Origin: Roseburia sp.
GTDB lineage: Bacteria; Bacillota; Clostridia; Lachnospirales; Lachnospiraceae
DNA: 64,000 nucleotides
Assembly: GCA_019421345.1 (NCBI GenBank)
Contig: JAHZFL010000002.1
Span: forward strand, 227,109-291,108
Direction: 5' to 3'
This document shows positions 35,292 to 42,764 of the stretch, in pieces (the first letter of the stretch is position 1; every line of letters starts with the position of its first letter). The notes beneath the pieces were generated by a model. The model did no database searches. It was not told the origin of the DNA and saw only the letters and a list, made by a program, of their open reading frames with translations. A program made the translations under genes and the position numbers.

Positions 35292-35450
35292 TTGACAAAA
35301 GAAAAAATCTTTGATAAAATTACTTCAACCTTATAAGTAATGGTGTGTGAAGTTTACCAGACTTTCCACAAAACTTTTATCAAAAGCCTTTAGCAAATTA
35401 AGCGTTACCAGCACTTAATATTCTGCTAGAGGTTTTCTTTTATTTATTTC
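35292..35450 (+). ncRNA. Candidate small RNA between the repressor and tubRZ operons
   Basis: A plus-strand promoter is seen: TTGACA (35292-35297), 17-base spacer, TAAAAT (35315-35320). About 65 bases downstream of the expected start an intrinsic terminator follows: CCTTTAGCA (35387-35395) pairs with TGCTAGAGG (35424-35432), an inner TTAAG/CTTAA stem, and TTTTCTTTTATTT after it. The transcript would be about 120 nt with a 5' hairpin ACTTCA/TGAAGT (35322-35352) and no reading frame. It runs away from the tubRZ operon, in its upstream region. Confidence 0.5.
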
Positions 35451-35644
35451 TCTTAACATAAATATTTTTACTTGGAATTTCAGAACACTTGTTCGTTTTT
35501 TTTATTTTACTCTGCGTGGAACTATTTGTCAAGAGCATTATAGAAATCTTGGAAAATGCTTTGAAATTACCTTGTAAAAGTATAATATCACCATTTTCAC
35601 ATGCCGTCAATAGTTATTTCACCATTTTCACCTTTTTATTTTTA

Positions 35645-35673
35645 TTGATATATTATTGTATATTTGGTATAAT
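35645..35673 (+). promoter_or_regulatory. Promoter of the XRE repressor gene
   Basis: TTGATA (35645-35650), 17-base spacer, perfect TATAAT (35668-35673), about 25 bases before the start codon. The stretch 35451-35644 holds no gene. Confidence 0.8.
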
Positions 35674-35698
35674 ATTTTACTGAAAGGGGTGATAGTAA

Positions 35699-36691
35699 AT
35701 GCTACCTATGAAATTAGACTTAACAGAAGAATTAGCTGCTACACTCAGACAACTACGATTAGATCATCCTGTTAATGGGGAAATATTGACTGCAGAAAAA
35801 TTATCAAAAGCAATCGAAAATAATCGTGCATGGATGTCACAGATTGAAAGTAGACGATTAAAAAAGATTAAGCGTGAGGACATTATTAAAATATATAAAG
35901 TGCTATATAATGAAACCGATGATTATCAGGCTGAATATCGTGCTGAATTAGATTTAGAAAAATTTTATATTGACATCAATACTATGCCTTCTCTGAATAC
36001 AAATAAAGATTTAGAGGATAAACTAGGATATGAATTTATTCCTCCTGAATCCGATGAATATTATAATAAGCAATCCTTTTCATTTATTATGGATAGTCTT
36101 AATGACGTGTTATCGGAGAAATTTTTTGATCTTTTAAAAAGTGGTGATACAGAAGAGCAAGGGGATTTTTTGCATTTAATAACCTTATTTATGGGAGATA
36201 TGCACTCTGCATACGATGATACAAAAATCTTTTTAGGAAAATTACCACTAGATTTATTGCAATATGCCACTACAGAAGAACGAAAAGACATATTAAATGG
36301 ATTAGATTACATTTATAATATGCTTACCTCTTTTGATATTAGGTATACAGAGCACCGTTTTGTAGAGCGTTTAACCAATCATAAAAACAATAAACTCTTT
36401 ACTAAAGATATTCAATCATTGATATATGGATTAACAGACTTGTCAAAACTTGTAGAGCAAAATAATATAATAAAAGGTTCTATTGTTCAATATATAAATG
36501 ACTTTATTGATATTGTAAGAAGATATTATTTATCACAAAATATACCGGTTCCTATAACCATAAGTGACTTAAATAATACATCTACAAAAAAGGACTGGTT
36601 AAATACTATTGATAAATTACAATTACTTTTGTCTGATTCAAAAGATAGTCATTTTTTCATTAGGGGAAGACTGACGAATAATACACAATAA
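35699..36691 (+). CDS. XRE-type regulator, probable element repressor
   Basis: 330 residues, ATG behind GAAAGGGG with a strong promoter. The N-terminal helix-turn-helix (ELAATLRQLRLDHPVNGEILTAEKLSKAIENNRAWMSQIESRRLK) is XRE-like. The remaining ~250 residues are helical, without a recognisable peptidase or ligand domain. It is the only long plus-strand gene in the left half and faces the tubRZ operon, which is how a lysogeny or copy-control repressor would be placed. A hairpin follows the gene. Confidence 0.7.
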   Translation: MLPMKLDLTEELAATLRQLRLDHPVNGEILTAEKLSKAIENNRAWMSQIESRRLKKIKREDIIKIYKVLYNETDDYQAEYRAELDLEKFYIDINTMPSLNTNKDLEDKLGYEFIPPESDEYYNKQSFSFIMDSLNDVLSEKFFDLLKSGDTEEQGDFLHLITLFMGDMHSAYDDTKIFLGKLPLDLLQYATTEERKDILNGLDYIYNMLTSFDIRYTEHRFVERLTNHKNNKLFTKDIQSLIYGLTDLSKLVEQNNIIKGSIVQYINDFIDIVRRYYLSQNIPVPITISDLNNTSTKKDWLNTIDKLQLLLSDSKDSHFFIRGRLTNNTQ

Positions 36692-36710
36692 AACTGTTAT
36701 TCTAATACTG

Positions 36711-36746
36711 CTGCTAAAATGGGGTATAATTACCCCGTTTTAGCAG
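36711..36746. terminator. Long hairpin after the repressor gene
   Basis: CTGCTAAAATGGGGT pairs with ACCCCGTTTTAGCAG around a short loop. The stem is strong, but neither side has a clear U-tract. Confidence 0.5.
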
Positions 36747-36790
36747 AAATATGGGTGGATTTGACGTGTTTCTTCTATAATAAAGATATT

Positions 36791-36990
36791 GGTATTTCCG
36801 AAACTTTCGGAGTTACCACCTGCTTTAAAGTCCATATTTTGGACAATAGGATTTCTAAAGGACGAATTTCGTCCATCTGAAATAGTTGGTTGTGACCACC
36901 TGTCATAACTGTTGCTCCATTGTGGGATAACGGGCTTAATTTTGGGCTCGTTAGATAGGTGGGATTCCCCACTTATCGTTTCGATAACGA
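36791..36990 (+). other. Cluster of hairpins before an antirepressor fragment
   Basis: Five foldable units in 200 bases: GGTA..TCCGAA/TTCGGA..TACC (36791-36817), GTCCA/TGGAC (36830-36844), GGACGAA/TTCGTCC (36860-36874), then two competing stems, ATAGGTGGG with CCCCACTTAT and TTATCG with CGATAA (about 36955-36989). The last pair looks like an alternative-fold switch over the start of the next frame. RNA class unknown. Confidence 0.35.
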
Positions 36991-37276
36991 AGATAATATT
37001 GAAAAGTTCTGCATTGATGCAAGAGACTTATACAAAGATATTATTCAGTCTGATGATACCTCTCACTTTTCAAGATGGATGAAACGAGCATTAAAAAATT
37101 ATCATTTTGAGGAAAACCTTGATTTTATCATGATTCGCCCAATCGGGCTAACCAGAGTGTTTGAAGTATTTCACGGAATTACTATCATTAACACTTTTGT
37201 GAAGATTTCGCACAAAATACCGATTGACAGAAATCTGACAGTCGAGGACTGCACATACTGTACAACGTATCCTTGA
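36959..37276 (+). pseudogene. AntA-type antirepressor domain fragment
   Basis: The frame contains EKFCIDARDLYKDIIQSDDT, SHFSRWMKRALKNYHFEENL and DFI, the AntA/AntB antirepressor signature (DARDLH...SxWIKxRIxxYxFxENxDF). After that the sequence is unlike an antirepressor and stops soon. The only upstream start is a GTG buried in a hairpin stem with no ribosome binding site. Probably a truncated gene; whether it is translated is unclear. Confidence 0.5.
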
Positions 37277-37425
37277 TGAGGATAGGTTTAGGAGAAATAT
37301 TTTCTCTCAACTGTTGCTATTTAGCAATTGTTCGTTTTCAATATCTATCCCTTAAATTTAAGTGGTAGATATAATTCTAATGTAAAATAATTTCCTATTA
37401 GAAAACCATATTCCCAAAATAGAAA

Positions 37426-37491
37426 GTAAGTGCAGAATAACAGGGTGGATTTAAGCCATCGTCTCATTCCACCCTGTTATTCTGCACTTAC
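37426..37491. repeat. 24-bp perfect inverted repeat (hairpin)
   Basis: Arms 37426-37449 and 37468-37491 are exact complements (begins GTAAGTGCAGAATAACAGGG), loop of 18 bases. Far longer than needed for termination, with no U-tract. It could be a small hairpin-type mobile repeat, a protein site or the end of a structured RNA. The preceding 37277-37425 contains only a TATCCT/AGGATA hairpin. Confidence 0.6.
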
Positions 37492-37775
37492 GTTTCATTT
37501 GATGTATAATTATTTTTGGATTCCGCCAAATTTGGCGGAATCTCATTTTTCTTATCGTGTTGATTTCCGTGATATTCTGCTTGTTTCTCATAAATAAAAC
37601 GATATTTCTCTGCGGTAGCAATTCTTTGAATAGGAAAGAGATTTCGTTTTCCTAATTGAATATCAAGCATCCATTCCATAACATCAATAATGGTTGCGTT
37701 ATCTTCTATATTTAATTCTTGGATTGGATATTTTCTGTTTATGTAGTGATAAATACAAATGCTTTGATAATCAAA
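37488..37775 (-). pseudogene. Reading-frame remnant, unknown protein
   Basis: An open stretch of 95 codons that reads like protein (YHYINRKYPIQELNIEDNAT, IIDVMEWMLDIQLGKRNLFP, AEKYRFIYEKQAEYHGN) but has only an internal ATG without ribosome binding site. It begins right after a TAG and ends inside the arm of the inverted repeat. Probably the 3' part of a broken gene; family not recognised. Confidence 0.4.
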
Positions 37776-38380
37776 CTATTTTCTACATCACCGAACTGCA
37801 ACTCCTACTAAACAACACTTCATATTCAAACAGCAAAATCCCTTGAAAAATCAATACTCTCAGACGTTTCCATCCAACATCAAAATCACATCATTTTTCC
37901 CCATATTGCCCTTACATACAATTCTATAGAACGCTGTATAGCCGAAGGTACTTTCGATTGCCATAAATTTGGGGTATTATCCTTAATCCCTTATAAATCA
38001 ACACTTTCTACACATCTGTCAAAACCTCAGTAAAATCAAGCATTTTAGCCACTTTAAAGACTTTTCCCTGACTTTGATAAGAGCTTGTAAACACTTTGTA
38101 CCGAACTTTGAAAGAAATGTAAAATTTTATCCCTCATGGCAACATTCCTGTACTATTAAAATCATTGAAAAACCTTGTAAATCAAGCGTTTCCTCACATC
38201 TGCGACACCGTATATCCGAACCTATTGAAGTGCATAAAAAATAGAAGAAGCCATAGCCGAAACTATGACCTCTTCTTAATCAATCAAATATATCAAAGGT
38301 AGTTTTCATACCTAGATACCAATAAATTTAACAAATTTATTATATCACTTATCTTGTTGTATTTCCATATGTAAAATGTT
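37776..38380. repeat. Non-coding stretch with degenerate repeats
   Basis: No gene seen. At least four loosely related units built on TAAATCAA followed by a T/C-rich tract and ACATCTG occur near 37848, 37994, 38033 and 38180, and CCGAA recurs several times. AT-rich. Could be an origin or centromere-like region of the element, or decayed sequence. Confidence 0.3.
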
Positions 38381-38385
38381 AAAAA

Positions 38386-38943
38386 TTACAACGCAACTTG
38401 CCTATACTTCCCTTTACCAGTCTTTTCATATATATATTCCGATTCCTTACCGAAAAACAGTTCTTCCATTGTGCGATTCCATACACGGATATTACAATTT
38501 GCATCTTGAATTATCCACATATCATGGTCGCACGAGTTATAATCTAATATGTAAAATTCATAATCTTCAGATTCATCGGATATAAAGGCTTTATCTCCAA
38601 AACAGAAATGAATACCATCCAGATTCTCCGCATCAGCATCTTTCCTGTATAATACTGGCTCTGGTTCATCATAAATCACTTCCATTTCTATAAGTTCACC
38701 ACTTTCTTTAGCATACTGCTTTTCATTCCTATTAATAAAATCCCATGCATCCGCTTTACTTGGAAAGAATCTAATCCCCTCATGCATCATAGCTTCTTTT
38801 CCCTTTGTCTCAACATTACTATAATGAACACAGAATCCATTTTCCATCCCAGGCTGATACTTGGCTGCTCTCACAGGTCTTGTTACATATTCCTTTGCGT
38901 TATCATGGAACATATTGTTTAATTGAAAATTATGTATATTCAT
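38386..38943 (-). CDS. Unknown element protein
   Basis: 185 residues, ATG 38943 behind GAAGGAG. Soluble and acidic: FCVHYSNVETKGKEAMMHEG, IRFFPSKADAWDFINRNEKQY, ELIEMEVIYDEPEPVLYRKD, SCDHDMWIIQDANCNIRVWN. Not recognised. Confidence 0.55.
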   Translation of the reverse strand: MNIHNFQLNNMFHDNAKEYVTRPVRAAKYQPGMENGFCVHYSNVETKGKEAMMHEGIRFFPSKADAWDFINRNEKQYAKESGELIEMEVIYDEPEPVLYRKDADAENLDGIHFCFGDKAFISDESEDYEFYILDYNSCDHDMWIIQDANCNIRVWNRTMEELFFGKESEYIYEKTGKGKYRQVAL

Positions 38944-39069
38944 TGTTTTTCTTGCTCCTTCCTAATTTACTCTTCTATATATAACTACCCTTTTTGTGAT
39001 TAAAATTTCCCATCGAATTATTATTTTTTCTACTAAAAGTATAACTAGCAACAGTTGTCTCAAATGCTT

Positions 39070-39147
39070 CTATGATTTTCTTATACTATGTTTTTGACAA
39101 ACGAAAACTTCATCACCGACATTAAATTTTGTCGCTATCTGTATCAT
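39070..39147 (-). pseudogene. Very short frame, possibly frame-disrupted gene
   Basis: ATG 39147 behind GGAGG reads MIQIATKFNVGDEVFVCQK and stops after 25 cod­ons. One base over, the frame stays open for another 33 codons (IIEAFETTVASYTFSRKNNN). The NVGDEVFV start looks like a small SH3-like phage protein. Whether one longer protein existed is uncertain. Confidence 0.3.
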
Positions 39148-39148
39148 C

Positions 39149-39364
39149 TTATTCCTCCAATCTTCTTATCTTCGTAAATACATCCACAATCCCTTCAATT
39201 GTCCAATCATCCCATCCGCATAACCAAACAAGCACATCGTTTTCCTTTTTACTAAGCTGTATATCCTGAAAGAACTCACGATTGAGCATATCAATCCTTC
39301 TACTTTCTGATTCATAAAACAGATTATTAACATTTCGTGTTCCCTTTTCTGGTTGAATAATCAT
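39149..39364 (-). CDS. Small unknown protein coupled to LexA-like gene
   Basis: 71 residues; its ATG follows the stop of the LexA-like frame directly (TAAATG), so translation is coupled. Helical: MIIQPEKGTRNVNNLFYESE, REFFQDIQLSKKENDVLVWLCGWDDWTIEGIVDVFTKI. Not recognised. Confidence 0.5.
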   Translation of the reverse strand: MIIQPEKGTRNVNNLFYESESRRIDMLNREFFQDIQLSKKENDVLVWLCGWDDWTIEGIVDVFTKIRRLEE

Positions 39365-39618
39365 TTAATCACCTGCTTTCACAAATTCATATCCAACAAC
39401 TTTAATTACCCTCAGTTGATTCCACTTTATTTCAATCTTTCCCATATCCTCTAACACTAATAAATGATGATGCACTGTTGACATAGAGTTTAAACCAACT
39501 GTTTCGCATATTTCTCTTACCAATGGTGCATATCCATTTTCAGCAATGAATTTAATTAGAAAGTCATAAATCTTTTTTCGTGATTCAATTCCTTTTTTTT
39601 TTCAGCATCTTTATTCAT
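39365..39618 (-). CDS. LexA-like winged-helix protein requiring a -1 frameshift
   Basis: ATG 39618 behind AGGAG reads MNKDAEKKK and then meets ten A in a row ending A-AAA-AAG (T-run at 39593-39602 on plus). In the original frame it stops after 20 codons. Shifting -1 on AAAAAAG gives GIESRKKIYDFLIKFIAENG, YAPLVREICETVGLNSMSTV, HHHLLVLEDMGKIEI, the N-terminal DNA-binding domain of LexA, ending at 39365. A AAA AAG is the heptamer used in dnaX frameshifting. The alternatives are polymerase slippage or an indel in the run. No LexA peptidase domain is present. Confidence 0.65.
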
Positions 39619-39625
39619 AGTTCTC

Positions 39626-40009
39626 CTATTTCAATTGCTTGTAACTTTTAAAGTCCTTATCAACAATCCATCCATTATGTTGAAAATCTCCAATAGCAAT
39701 TAGCATAGCTGTTTCCGCTTTGTTTGTTTCAATAATTACTTCCCTTACTACTTCTCCTTTTGTGTGAAACATTTTAATAGGAACAATAAATTTCTTCATT
39801 CCTTGTTCTGCTTTCCAATCAGCATCAATATCATCCATAATGTCTTTTAGATTTTCCAACGATGTTTTAAAGAAGTAAAGCTCACCATTTGCCATTACCG
39901 GCTTACCCAATTCACAATGCAACTGAATTTTATCCATCATCTGCTGAATACCAGCTTGCACACCTTCATTATATGCTTTTTTAATCATCATTTCTGTTGT
40001 CTTTTCCAT
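39626..40009 (-). CDS. Unknown element protein
   Basis: 127 residues from MEKTTEMMIKKAYNEGVQAG (ATG 40009, GGAGG at 8 bases). Helical N-terminal half, then KFIVPIKMFHTKGEVVREVI and GWIVDKDFKSYKQLK. Fits tightly upstream of the LexA-like gene (7 bases apart). Not recognised. Confidence 0.55.
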   Translation of the reverse strand: MEKTTEMMIKKAYNEGVQAGIQQMMDKIQLHCELGKPVMANGELYFFKTSLENLKDIMDDIDADWKAEQGMKKFIVPIKMFHTKGEVVREVIIETNKAETAMLIAIGDFQHNGWIVDKDFKSYKQLK

Positions 40010-40031
40010 CTTGAAATCCTCCATTATAATA

Positions 40032-40133
40032 TTATGTGTAAATAATCAGCAATACTGCCACAATGCAACCTATAACAATCTTTGCTATAGTCCATTTAGT
40101 TATTGGTTCTGGTTCTTCGTCTAATCTCCGCAA
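40032..40133 (-). CDS. 33-residue single-pass membrane peptide
   Basis: TTG 40133 lies 6 bases after AGGAGGAAAGAG and overlaps the end of the upstream gene in another frame. It reads MRRLDEEPEPITKW then a transmembrane helix (TIAKIVIGCIVAVLLIIYT). A charged head, one helix and a strong Shine-Dalgarno make it credible. Role unknown; small phage or plasmid membrane peptides of this shape include holin-like toxins. Confidence 0.45.
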   Translation of the reverse strand: MRRLDEEPEPITKWTIAKIVIGCIVAVLLIIYT

Positions 40134-40299
40134 CTCTTTCCTCCTGTTCCAATCCTATTGTTTTATTCCACACTTCCCGCAATGTCGGTTTATGCTGCAA
40201 CGCTCCAAAATGTGTAACTCTGTTTCCATTTGATACTTCATAGAATTTATTGTTGATTACGATTTTGTAACCGTGTTTGTAATGTACTGGTCTTTCCAT
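40096..40299 (-). CDS. Small basic element protein
   Basis: 67 residues, ATG 40299 with GAAGGAAGTGATGGA upstream: MERPVHYKHGYKIVINNKFY, EVSNGNRVTHFGALQHKPTL, then a Glu/Arg-rich helix (LEQEERVAEIRRRTRTNN). Not recognised. Confidence 0.5.
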   Translation of the reverse strand: MERPVHYKHGYKIVINNKFYEVSNGNRVTHFGALQHKPTLREVWNKTIGLEQEERVAEIRRRTRTNN

Positions 40300-40369
40300 T
40301 CCATCACTTCCTTCTCTTGTGTGTCTCTATATATCTAATACCCTTTTTATAAGTGATTTTCCCACCCAT

Positions 40370-41245
40370 TTATAATAATTCTGCACGTTCTTTAATTTTC
40401 CTCATGGAAGGATTGGTATATTTCATAGTTGTATGAATATTTGAGTGACCTGCTAACATTGCGACCTCTGATATTGTGTAACCAGCTTCCAACGCTGAAC
40501 TACAGAAATAATGTCTAAGTGTATGTGGTGTAATTGGTTTATTTTTATCCGAATATTCACAAAATACCTTATTGATTGCTGTACGGTCTAATTTTTGACC
40601 ATGAGAATTATAAAAAAGCAGTTCTGTTTCTTCCTTATTATAATATTCTAGGTATTCACTGATTGCACCCGTTACTTTACTATTGGCAATTACAATTCTT
40701 TGCTTCTCACCTTTTCCATCTGTCACACGAATTTCACCAGTAATAGTTGATACTTCCTTTTTCTTTAATCTCAATACTTCGCTGATCCGTAATCCGGTGT
40801 ACATCAATACTGTAACAATGGTATAGTTCCGTAAAGCATAAGTACCTTTGGATTGTAAAATCCGCTGTCTTAATGCTTCTACATCCTCTTTTGTTATCTC
40901 CGTTGGATTGATTGCGTTCTCTTGAATCTTTATAAAATCCGCTTTAGTGACTACAATGTTATCCGGCTGCATTAACTCATTGTACTTTGATAATGCTGAC
41001 AGTTTAGCATTGATTGATTTTCCATCCAGATTATGATCATCTTTTCCAACACGCTTTATATTTTTCAGATAGTTCTTGTACTCCTGGACATTGGCACGAT
41101 ACAAACCTTTAAACTCTGTATTTCCAAAACTATCTGCAAACCATTTAAAATACTCCTTCATGTGTATCATATATGATTTGATTGTATTGTCAGATTTTCC
41201 TTCCAGTTTCAATTTCTCTATAAATTCATTCACATATTTTTCCAT
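40370..41245 (-). CDS. Xer-type tyrosine recombinase
   Basis: 291 residues from MEKYVNEFIEKLKLEGKS (ATG 41245 behind GGAGG). Two-domain XerC/D layout without an arm-binding domain: SAM-like domain at 1-100, catalytic Arg in YTGLRISEVLRLK, HxxR in HTLRHYFC, His in AGHSNIHTTM and Tyr in KYTNP. Distinct from the integrase at the left end. Likely jobs are dimer resolution of a circular form, or inversion/excision of a segment. Three copies of an 11-bp sequence lie in its upstream region. Confidence 0.88.
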   Translation of the reverse strand: MEKYVNEFIEKLKLEGKSDNTIKSYMIHMKEYFKWFADSFGNTEFKGLYRANVQEYKNYLKNIKRVGKDDHNLDGKSINAKLSALSKYNELMQPDNIVVTKADFIKIQENAINPTEITKEDVEALRQRILQSKGTYALRNYTIVTVLMYTGLRISEVLRLKKKEVSTITGEIRVTDGKGEKQRIVIANSKVTGAISEYLEYYNKEETELLFYNSHGQKLDRTAINKVFCEYSDKNKPITPHTLRHYFCSSALEAGYTISEVAMLAGHSNIHTTMKYTNPSMRKIKERAELL

Positions 41246-41260
41246 TATACAATCCTCCAA

Positions 41261-41358
41261 TAAATTATGTTGCCTTATTTTCCACTATGACATTTATAAA
41301 TTATGTTGCGAAATAATATTCCATATATAACCTATATACCCTTTTTGGCAACATAATT
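41261..41358. repeat. Repeated 11-bp sites upstream of the Xer-type recombinase
   Basis: AATTATGTTGC at 41263-41273 and 41299-41309 (both preceded by TA) and inverted GCAACATAATT at 41348-41358. The last sits in GGCAACATAATTGCC, itself an inverted repeat. The layout suggests recombinase binding sites (dif- or res-like) or autoregulatory sites. The rest of 41359-41460 shows nothing else. Confidence 0.5.
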
Positions 41359-41461
41359 GCCCTTATGTGGCGAAAATAATTTGATGATTTTTCACTCTGA
41401 ATATTGTATATTTTCCATGTGCAAGGTATCATATATATGTAGATGAAGAAATCATTTAGAA

Positions 41462-41731
41462 TTGGAGTTGAATATTATAGACTTTGAAATTAAAAAGCGT
41501 AGCATCGTGAAAGATTTTTTCCACAAGCCACACAATACCTTAGAAGATTTGCTTTTCAAAATCATTATGAAATTACCTGACAAATTCATTCCATCGGCTT
41601 TAATGGAATGGTTAGACCGATACACTTCCAAACGTATCAATCAATTAAAACAGCAGAATGTTAAGCAGACATGGAGAAGCGTCTATCTCCAAAAAGCTAT
41701 TGATGATATTTCTAGTCGGCGACAGTCGTAA
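41462..41731 (+). CDS. Fragment of a mobile-element protein (plus strand)
   Basis: An 89-codon frame whose second half (LPDKFIPSALMEWLDRYTSK, RINQLKQQNVKQTWRSVYLQ, KAIDDI) is a motif I associate with the C terminus of proteins of Clostridia conjugative elements. The start is unclear: TTG 41462 precedes the GGAG, and an in-frame ATT follows it at 6 bases. Could be a 3' remnant. A bidirectional terminator follows. Confidence 0.45.
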   Translation: MELNIIDFEIKKRSIVKDFFHKPHNTLEDLLFKIIMKLPDKFIPSALMEWLDRYTSKRINQLKQQNVKQTWRSVYLQKAIDDISSRRQS

Positions 41732-41743
41732 AATTCAAAACAA

Positions 41744-41784
41744 AAGCACCTTCAGAAGAATGTATTTTTCTTCCGTTGGTGCTT
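41744..41784. terminator. Bidirectional terminator
   Basis: AAGCACC (41744-41750) pairs with GGTGCTT (41778-41784), extended inside by AGAAGAA/TTCTTC, with T-rich tails on both sides. Serves the plus-strand fragment and the minus-strand PIN operon. Confidence 0.8.
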
Positions 41785-41792
41785 CTATTGTT

Positions 41793-42206
41793 TTACAATT
41801 TCAAATACTCCTTCGGCATAATTGCTTTTATTTCCGATGTAGCGTAATCAGAAATATTCCTTGTAATAATGTAGTCTGCTCCGTATGACTTTGCACATTC
41901 CATCTGCAAGCAGTCCTCAAAGTCTGAAAAATCTTCGTTTGCAAGTCCAGACACTAACTTTACCTTGTCGATTCCTTCTACATCAAAGATTGAACATAAA
42001 TTAGATAATACCTCTCTGCGTTCCTTTGCACCGTAATCCTTCCTTAATATGAAGAACATATTAGGGATTGAATGAGCTGCAATACATCCCTTTACTTTTC
42101 CGTCTGCACAGGATAAAATAACATCCTTTGCATCCTCAAAAAATGGTTCTCGCTCCAAAAGATAATCTATTAACACATTTGTATCAATCAGAATCTTATT
42201 TGCCAT
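41793..42206 (-). CDS. PIN-domain ribonuclease toxin (VapC-like)
   Basis: 137 residues. The PIN fold has its acidic residues visible: Asp in LIDTNVLIDYLL, Glu/Asp in the DFEDCLQMECAK region and Asp in ITRNISDY. VapC-like toxins cleave RNA. It overlaps the preceding gene by 11 bases, as toxin-antitoxin pairs often do, and is the last gene of the unit. It could stabilise the element. Confidence 0.8.
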   Translation of the reverse strand: MANKILIDTNVLIDYLLEREPFFEDAKDVILSCADGKVKGCIAAHSIPNMFFILRKDYGAKERREVLSNLCSIFDVEGIDKVKLVSGLANEDFSDFEDCLQMECAKSYGADYIITRNISDYATSEIKAIMPKEYLKL

Positions 42207-42420
42207 ACTTTTCTTCCCTATAAGAAGCTAATTCTGCGTCATCATCCGTAACAGTTCCTTTTCTGCGTAACTGCTCCAATCTGGCAAACGCTTCTTTCCT
42301 TTCTGATTTAGTATCGGTATATAAGCCATTAACACCTTGCATTATCTGAATTATAAAACTCAGCTTATCTTCTGGTAACTTTTCCAATTCCATTATTGCA
42401 CTCTGTCTTAAAGCTGTCAT
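42196..42420 (-). CDS. Probable antitoxin partner of the PIN protein
   Basis: 74 residues from MTALRQSAIMELEKLPEDKL (ATG 42420, GGAGG at 8 bases). Helical, with a charged C-terminal tail (KSERKEAFARLEQLRRKGTV, DDDAELASYREEKYG) of the kind that wraps a toxin. Position directly upstream of the PIN gene, with overlap, supports the role; the family is otherwise not characterised to my knowledge. Confidence 0.6.
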   Translation of the reverse strand: MTALRQSAIMELEKLPEDKLSFIIQIMQGVNGLYTDTKSERKEAFARLEQLRRKGTVTDDDAELASYREEKYGK

Positions 42421-42432
42421 AAGCAATACCTC

Positions 42433-42669
42433 CTATTCTTCGTCACTATCCTTACTTTGTTTGTTCTGTTCCCTTATAGTAACAATTTCTATTCCCATAT
42501 CTTTTTCAAGAAGAGATATAACCAACTGATTAATACTCATTCCTTTTTTCTTTGCGTGTTCCTTGATTGGTTCAAGGTATTCCTCTGGAACTCTCAATTT
42601 TATATCCTTAATTTTTTTCATGTATTCTTTCAAACTGTCTTTTTGTTTATCAGTTGCAGCAGCCAACAC
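42433..42669 (-). CDS. Ribbon-helix-helix (Arc-like) regulator
   Basis: 78 residues if started at GTG 42669 behind GGAGG. KDIKLRVPEEYLEPIKEHAKKKGMSINQLVISLLEKDMG is a ribbon-helix-helix domain. First gene of the PIN operon. A TTG start ten codons earlier would leave no leader after the promoter. An inverted repeat GTATACTT/AAGTATAC overlapping the promoter is its probable operator. Confidence 0.7.
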   Translation of the reverse strand: MLAAATDKQKDSLKEYMKKIKDIKLRVPEEYLEPIKEHAKKKGMSINQLVISLLEKDMGIEIVTIREQNKQSKDSDEE

Positions 42670-42685
42670 TGTAACCTCCGTTTCT

Positions 42686-42752
42686 GTATACTTCTTCAAT
42701 TTAAGTATACCCGACTTTGCTCAAAAATTCAACACAATTCTATGGGTACATA
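42686..42752 (-). promoter_or_regulatory. Promoter and operators of the RHH-PIN operon
   Basis: Minus strand TTGAAT (42732-42727), 17 bases, TATACT (42709-42704). Inverted repeat GTATACTT/AAGTATAC at 42686-42693 and 42703-42710. Immediately upstream, TATGGGTACATA (42741-42752) is an exact copy of the repeated motif at 46057-46176, linking this promoter to that control system. Confidence 0.65.
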
Positions 42753-42764
42753 ACACCCACACTC

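Noticed and set aside
37776..38380. CRISPR array
   Set aside because: Repeats are degenerate and irregularly spaced, and no cas genes are present; no CRISPR array found in the window.
42433..42699. TTG start at 42699 for the RHH regulator
   Set aside because: It lies within a few bases of the -10 box; the GTG at 42669 has a proper ribosome binding site.
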